Shown: piece by piece, positions 30,801 to 32,001 of the stretch
Layout of the letters: every line of letters starts with the position of its first letter
Position numbering within the stretch: the first letter of the stretch is position 1
Assembly: GCA_037447655.1 (NCBI GenBank)
Contig: JBBHKE010000566.1
Span: forward strand, 1 to 32,001
DNA: 32,001 bases
From: Zygnema cylindricum
Taxonomy: Eukaryota; Streptophyta; Zygnematophyceae; Zygnematales; Zygnemataceae
Reading direction: 5' to 3'
Notes under the pieces: model-generated
What the model saw: only the letters and a program-made list of their open reading frames with translations
Databases searched by the model: none
What the model was told of the DNA's origin: nothing
Made by a program: the position numbers and the translations under genes

Positions 30801-30921
30801 AGGAGAGAGGGGAGATAGAGATAGACGGCTGATGGAAAGGAGAGATGACGAGAGGGAAAGGACGTGATTCAAAAGATTTCTGTTGAGGGAGGGAGATGTC
30901 ATGCACAGGAATTAGTCCCAT
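27815..30921 (-). CDS. TauD/clavaminate-synthase-like Fe(II)/2-oxoglutarate dioxygenase, three exons
   Basis: The enzyme should be an Fe(II)- and 2-oxoglutarate-dependent oxygenase; the substrate is unknown. Exons on the minus strand are 30921-30487 (145 codons), 28800-28547 and 28178-27815, giving 350 residues. The junctions are CAG|GTTAGT, TTCAG|GTTCC, AA|GTCAGT and GCAG|AGGAG. The predicted metal ligands are His140 and Glu142 in PFHHEMAQ and His333 in NNAVQHARK. An Arg pair (342-343, PPRRVLA) fits the 2-oxoglutarate carboxylate position. Blocks EFPYVGGAAPR, VGRVFTSNESPPDQK, IGRGWQSTF, WFNSMVAAYTGWKDSRN and KAVTFGDGKPLP match the plant At3g21360 group of unknown physiological role. Length is near that family's 330; the extra residues lie in a Ser/Pro-rich stretch (26-50). 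No targeting signal is seen. Introns are 1686 and 368 bp. Confidence 0.94.
29920..30480 (-). repeat. A-rich (T-rich in transcript) low-complexity part of dioxygenase intron 1
   Basis: The plus strand is dominated by CAAAA/AAAAAC repeats, so the transcribed strand gives a long U-rich stretch between exon 1 and exon 2. Phe/Leu/Val-rich minus-strand frames here that look like membrane proteins (for example 30010-30270) are produced by this composition and are not genes. The rest of the intron (28801-29919) has no recognised feature. Confidence 0.8.
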
Positions 30922-30936
30922 GGTTGGGATGGTTGG

Positions 30937-30961
30937 GAGAGAGAGAGAGAGAGAGAGAGAG
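30937..30961. repeat. (GA)12 microsatellite in the dioxygenase leader
   Basis: Twelve GA units plus a G lie on the plus strand, which is a CT run in the transcript ending 16 bases before the start codon. It is likely length-variable. Confidence 0.97.
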
Positions 30962-31101
30962 GGGTGAAAACGGAAGGAAGATGTTTAGCAAAAAGTGCAA
31001 AAAGTGAACAGAAAAAGGTGTGCCTGGGGAAGGCTGGGCGGCTGAAGTGCAAACCCCCTGGACAATACATCCCCCCTAGTACCTTCTCGATGTGGTAGCA
31101 A

Positions 31102-31119
31102 CCGTACAATATTGTACGG
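31102..31119. promoter_or_regulatory. 18-bp perfect palindrome CCGTACAATATTGTACGG
   Basis: A perfect dyad lies 181 bases upstream of the dioxygenase ATG. It could be a dimeric transcription-factor site. It could also be a transposon remnant, because GTAC/CCGTAC motifs are common in the transposons of this window. Confidence 0.45.
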
Positions 31120-31397
31120 CAATGGAAATTTCGGTAGTACACAGATCGTCGTTAAAGTGGATTCAGTGGACAAACCTGTCCACGTGTCTAGCTCTATAGC
31201 TGACTATAGATGCTGTTGTTCGTGATTTTTCAGACGACCAAGGTGTGAAAAACTGAAAGGTAAGCGATGAGAACTTTTCGCTGAATGTATTGCAAAGCGA
31301 TACGTAGCTTGTATCACATCGATATCCGCATACTACGCATCGCAATGCTGTATCGGCAGCAGAACAAACTAGATAAAAGCGATAGGTGATGCGTGTA

Positions 31398-32001
31398 GCA
31401 AAAGTCAAAAAAAATCATACCCGAAACCGACCGTTTTTTTTTTTACAAAATCTGAGTAACCGACGCCCGACCGAGTTTTGTCACGCTCCAAAATTGTTAA
31501 CCGTTAACCGACCGTCGTTTACAGGAAAAAAAAAAACCGAATCTTGATTTTTCGAGACTAACCGTGCCCGCCCGTAACCGAAAAAGTACAAAATTAATCA
31601 ATGTACGACGGAATAAGCCAATAAATACGATTTGTCGCGTTCCCTAAGATTTGCGAAATGAATAGTGTTACTACCGTGTCAGATTTGTGACGCTTTGTCA
31701 CGTTCCCTAAGATTTGTGAAATAAATAGTGTACTACTGTGTCAGATTTGCGACGCTTTGTCGCGTTGCCTAAGATTTTCGAAATGAATATTGTACTACCG
31801 TGTCAAATTTGCGACGCTTTGTCGCGTTCCCTAAGATTTTTGAAATGAATAGTGTACTACCGTGTCACATTTGTGACGCTTTGTCGCGTTCCCTTTGATT
31901 TGCGAAATAAATAGCTTACTACAGTACCGTGTCAGATTTGCGACGCTAATCATGATGTCACGTACTTCCACAATGCCAAAGAGTACAAAGTACAAGAATG
32001 T
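31398..32001. mobile_element. Inverted hAT-like element copy, cut by window edge
   Basis: Starting GCAAAAGTCAAA, this matches the reverse complement of the left hAT-like element from about 3349 back to about 2117. It includes the CCGACCGT subterminal motifs, the tandem-repeat block and the single GGCATTGTGGAAGTACGTG unit. It lacks the nested Harbinger-like insertion. The outermost CAGAGGTC bases are not conserved (flank reads gatgcgtgta), so this end is mutated or belongs to a sister subfamily. The other end lies beyond the window. Confidence 0.85.
31631..31947. repeat. Five ~63 bp tandem repeats in the right hAT-like copy
   Basis: These are reverse-complement versions of the 2185-2445 repeats, here five units from TTTGTCGCGTTCCCTAAG to GACGCT. 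Differences between units suggest that they amplified before, or independently of, the insertion of each copy. Confidence 0.92.

Larger units (their letters stand above)
30922..31397 (-). promoter_or_regulatory. Upstream region of the dioxygenase gene
   Basis: Reading toward the gene, this region holds an 18-bp palindrome (31102-31119) and C-rich runs near 31050-31075. A CT repeat 16 bases before the ATG, with CCCAACCATCCCAACC following it, forms a pyrimidine-rich leader. No clear TATA box is seen. The stretch 31140-31397 shows no gene and borders the inverted hAT-like copy. Confidence 0.4.

Overview
The window is nuclear DNA of an intron-rich eukaryote. It holds two spliced protein-coding genes facing each other (tail to tail), set between transposon-dense flanks. 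Introns are GT-AG, T-rich on the coding strand and mostly 115-1200 nt. Both proteins look most like plant or algal homologues: the C-terminal zinc ribbon of RPC2 and the At3g21360-type dioxygenase. A photosynthetic or alga-related lineage is therefore plausible, but the sequence alone does not settle the species.

Positions 1-3365 are a pile of small non-autonomous DNA transposons. They include several copies of one TA-flanked MITE family (ends CACC..CGAATCGTTATTAG), a TATCGATA-rich TA-flanked element (480-885), and a hAT-like element (1909-3357, 8-bp target duplication). The hAT-like element is interrupted by a 667-bp PIF/Harbinger-like element (2463-3129, TTA duplication). The other end of the window (31398-32001) carries a second, inverted copy of the hAT-like element. 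That copy lacks the Harbinger-like insertion and so acts as a natural empty site.

Positions 3695-24792 (+) are one gene of 37 exons for the second-largest subunit of RNA polymerase III (RPC2/POLR3B). I rebuilt every exon by joining in-frame splice sites; the result is 1322 codons. Two things stand out. Exon 1 encodes a 178-residue lysine/glutamate-rich N-terminal extension with six psi-K-x-E (SUMO-type) motifs and an RPC4-like KF.P..RRR motif. In exon 35 an in-frame TGA (22752-22754) sits where the family has a conserved Arg, although conserved coding sequence continues after it to the zinc ribbon and the normal end. Introns 23, 34, 35 and 36 hold a long G tract, a degenerate minisatellite with a decoy copy of an exon start, a purine-rich block, a MITE and an inverted-repeat element.

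Positions 24793-27814 are intergenic, with one more MITE, a possible broken cysteine-rich coding relic and a 10-bp tandem repeat. Positions 27815-30921 (-) are a three-exon gene for a 350-residue Fe(II)/2-oxoglutarate (TauD/clavaminate-synthase-like) dioxygenase. The two genes have no evident functional link. The interest lies in the unusual RPC2 structure and in the datable nested transposons.
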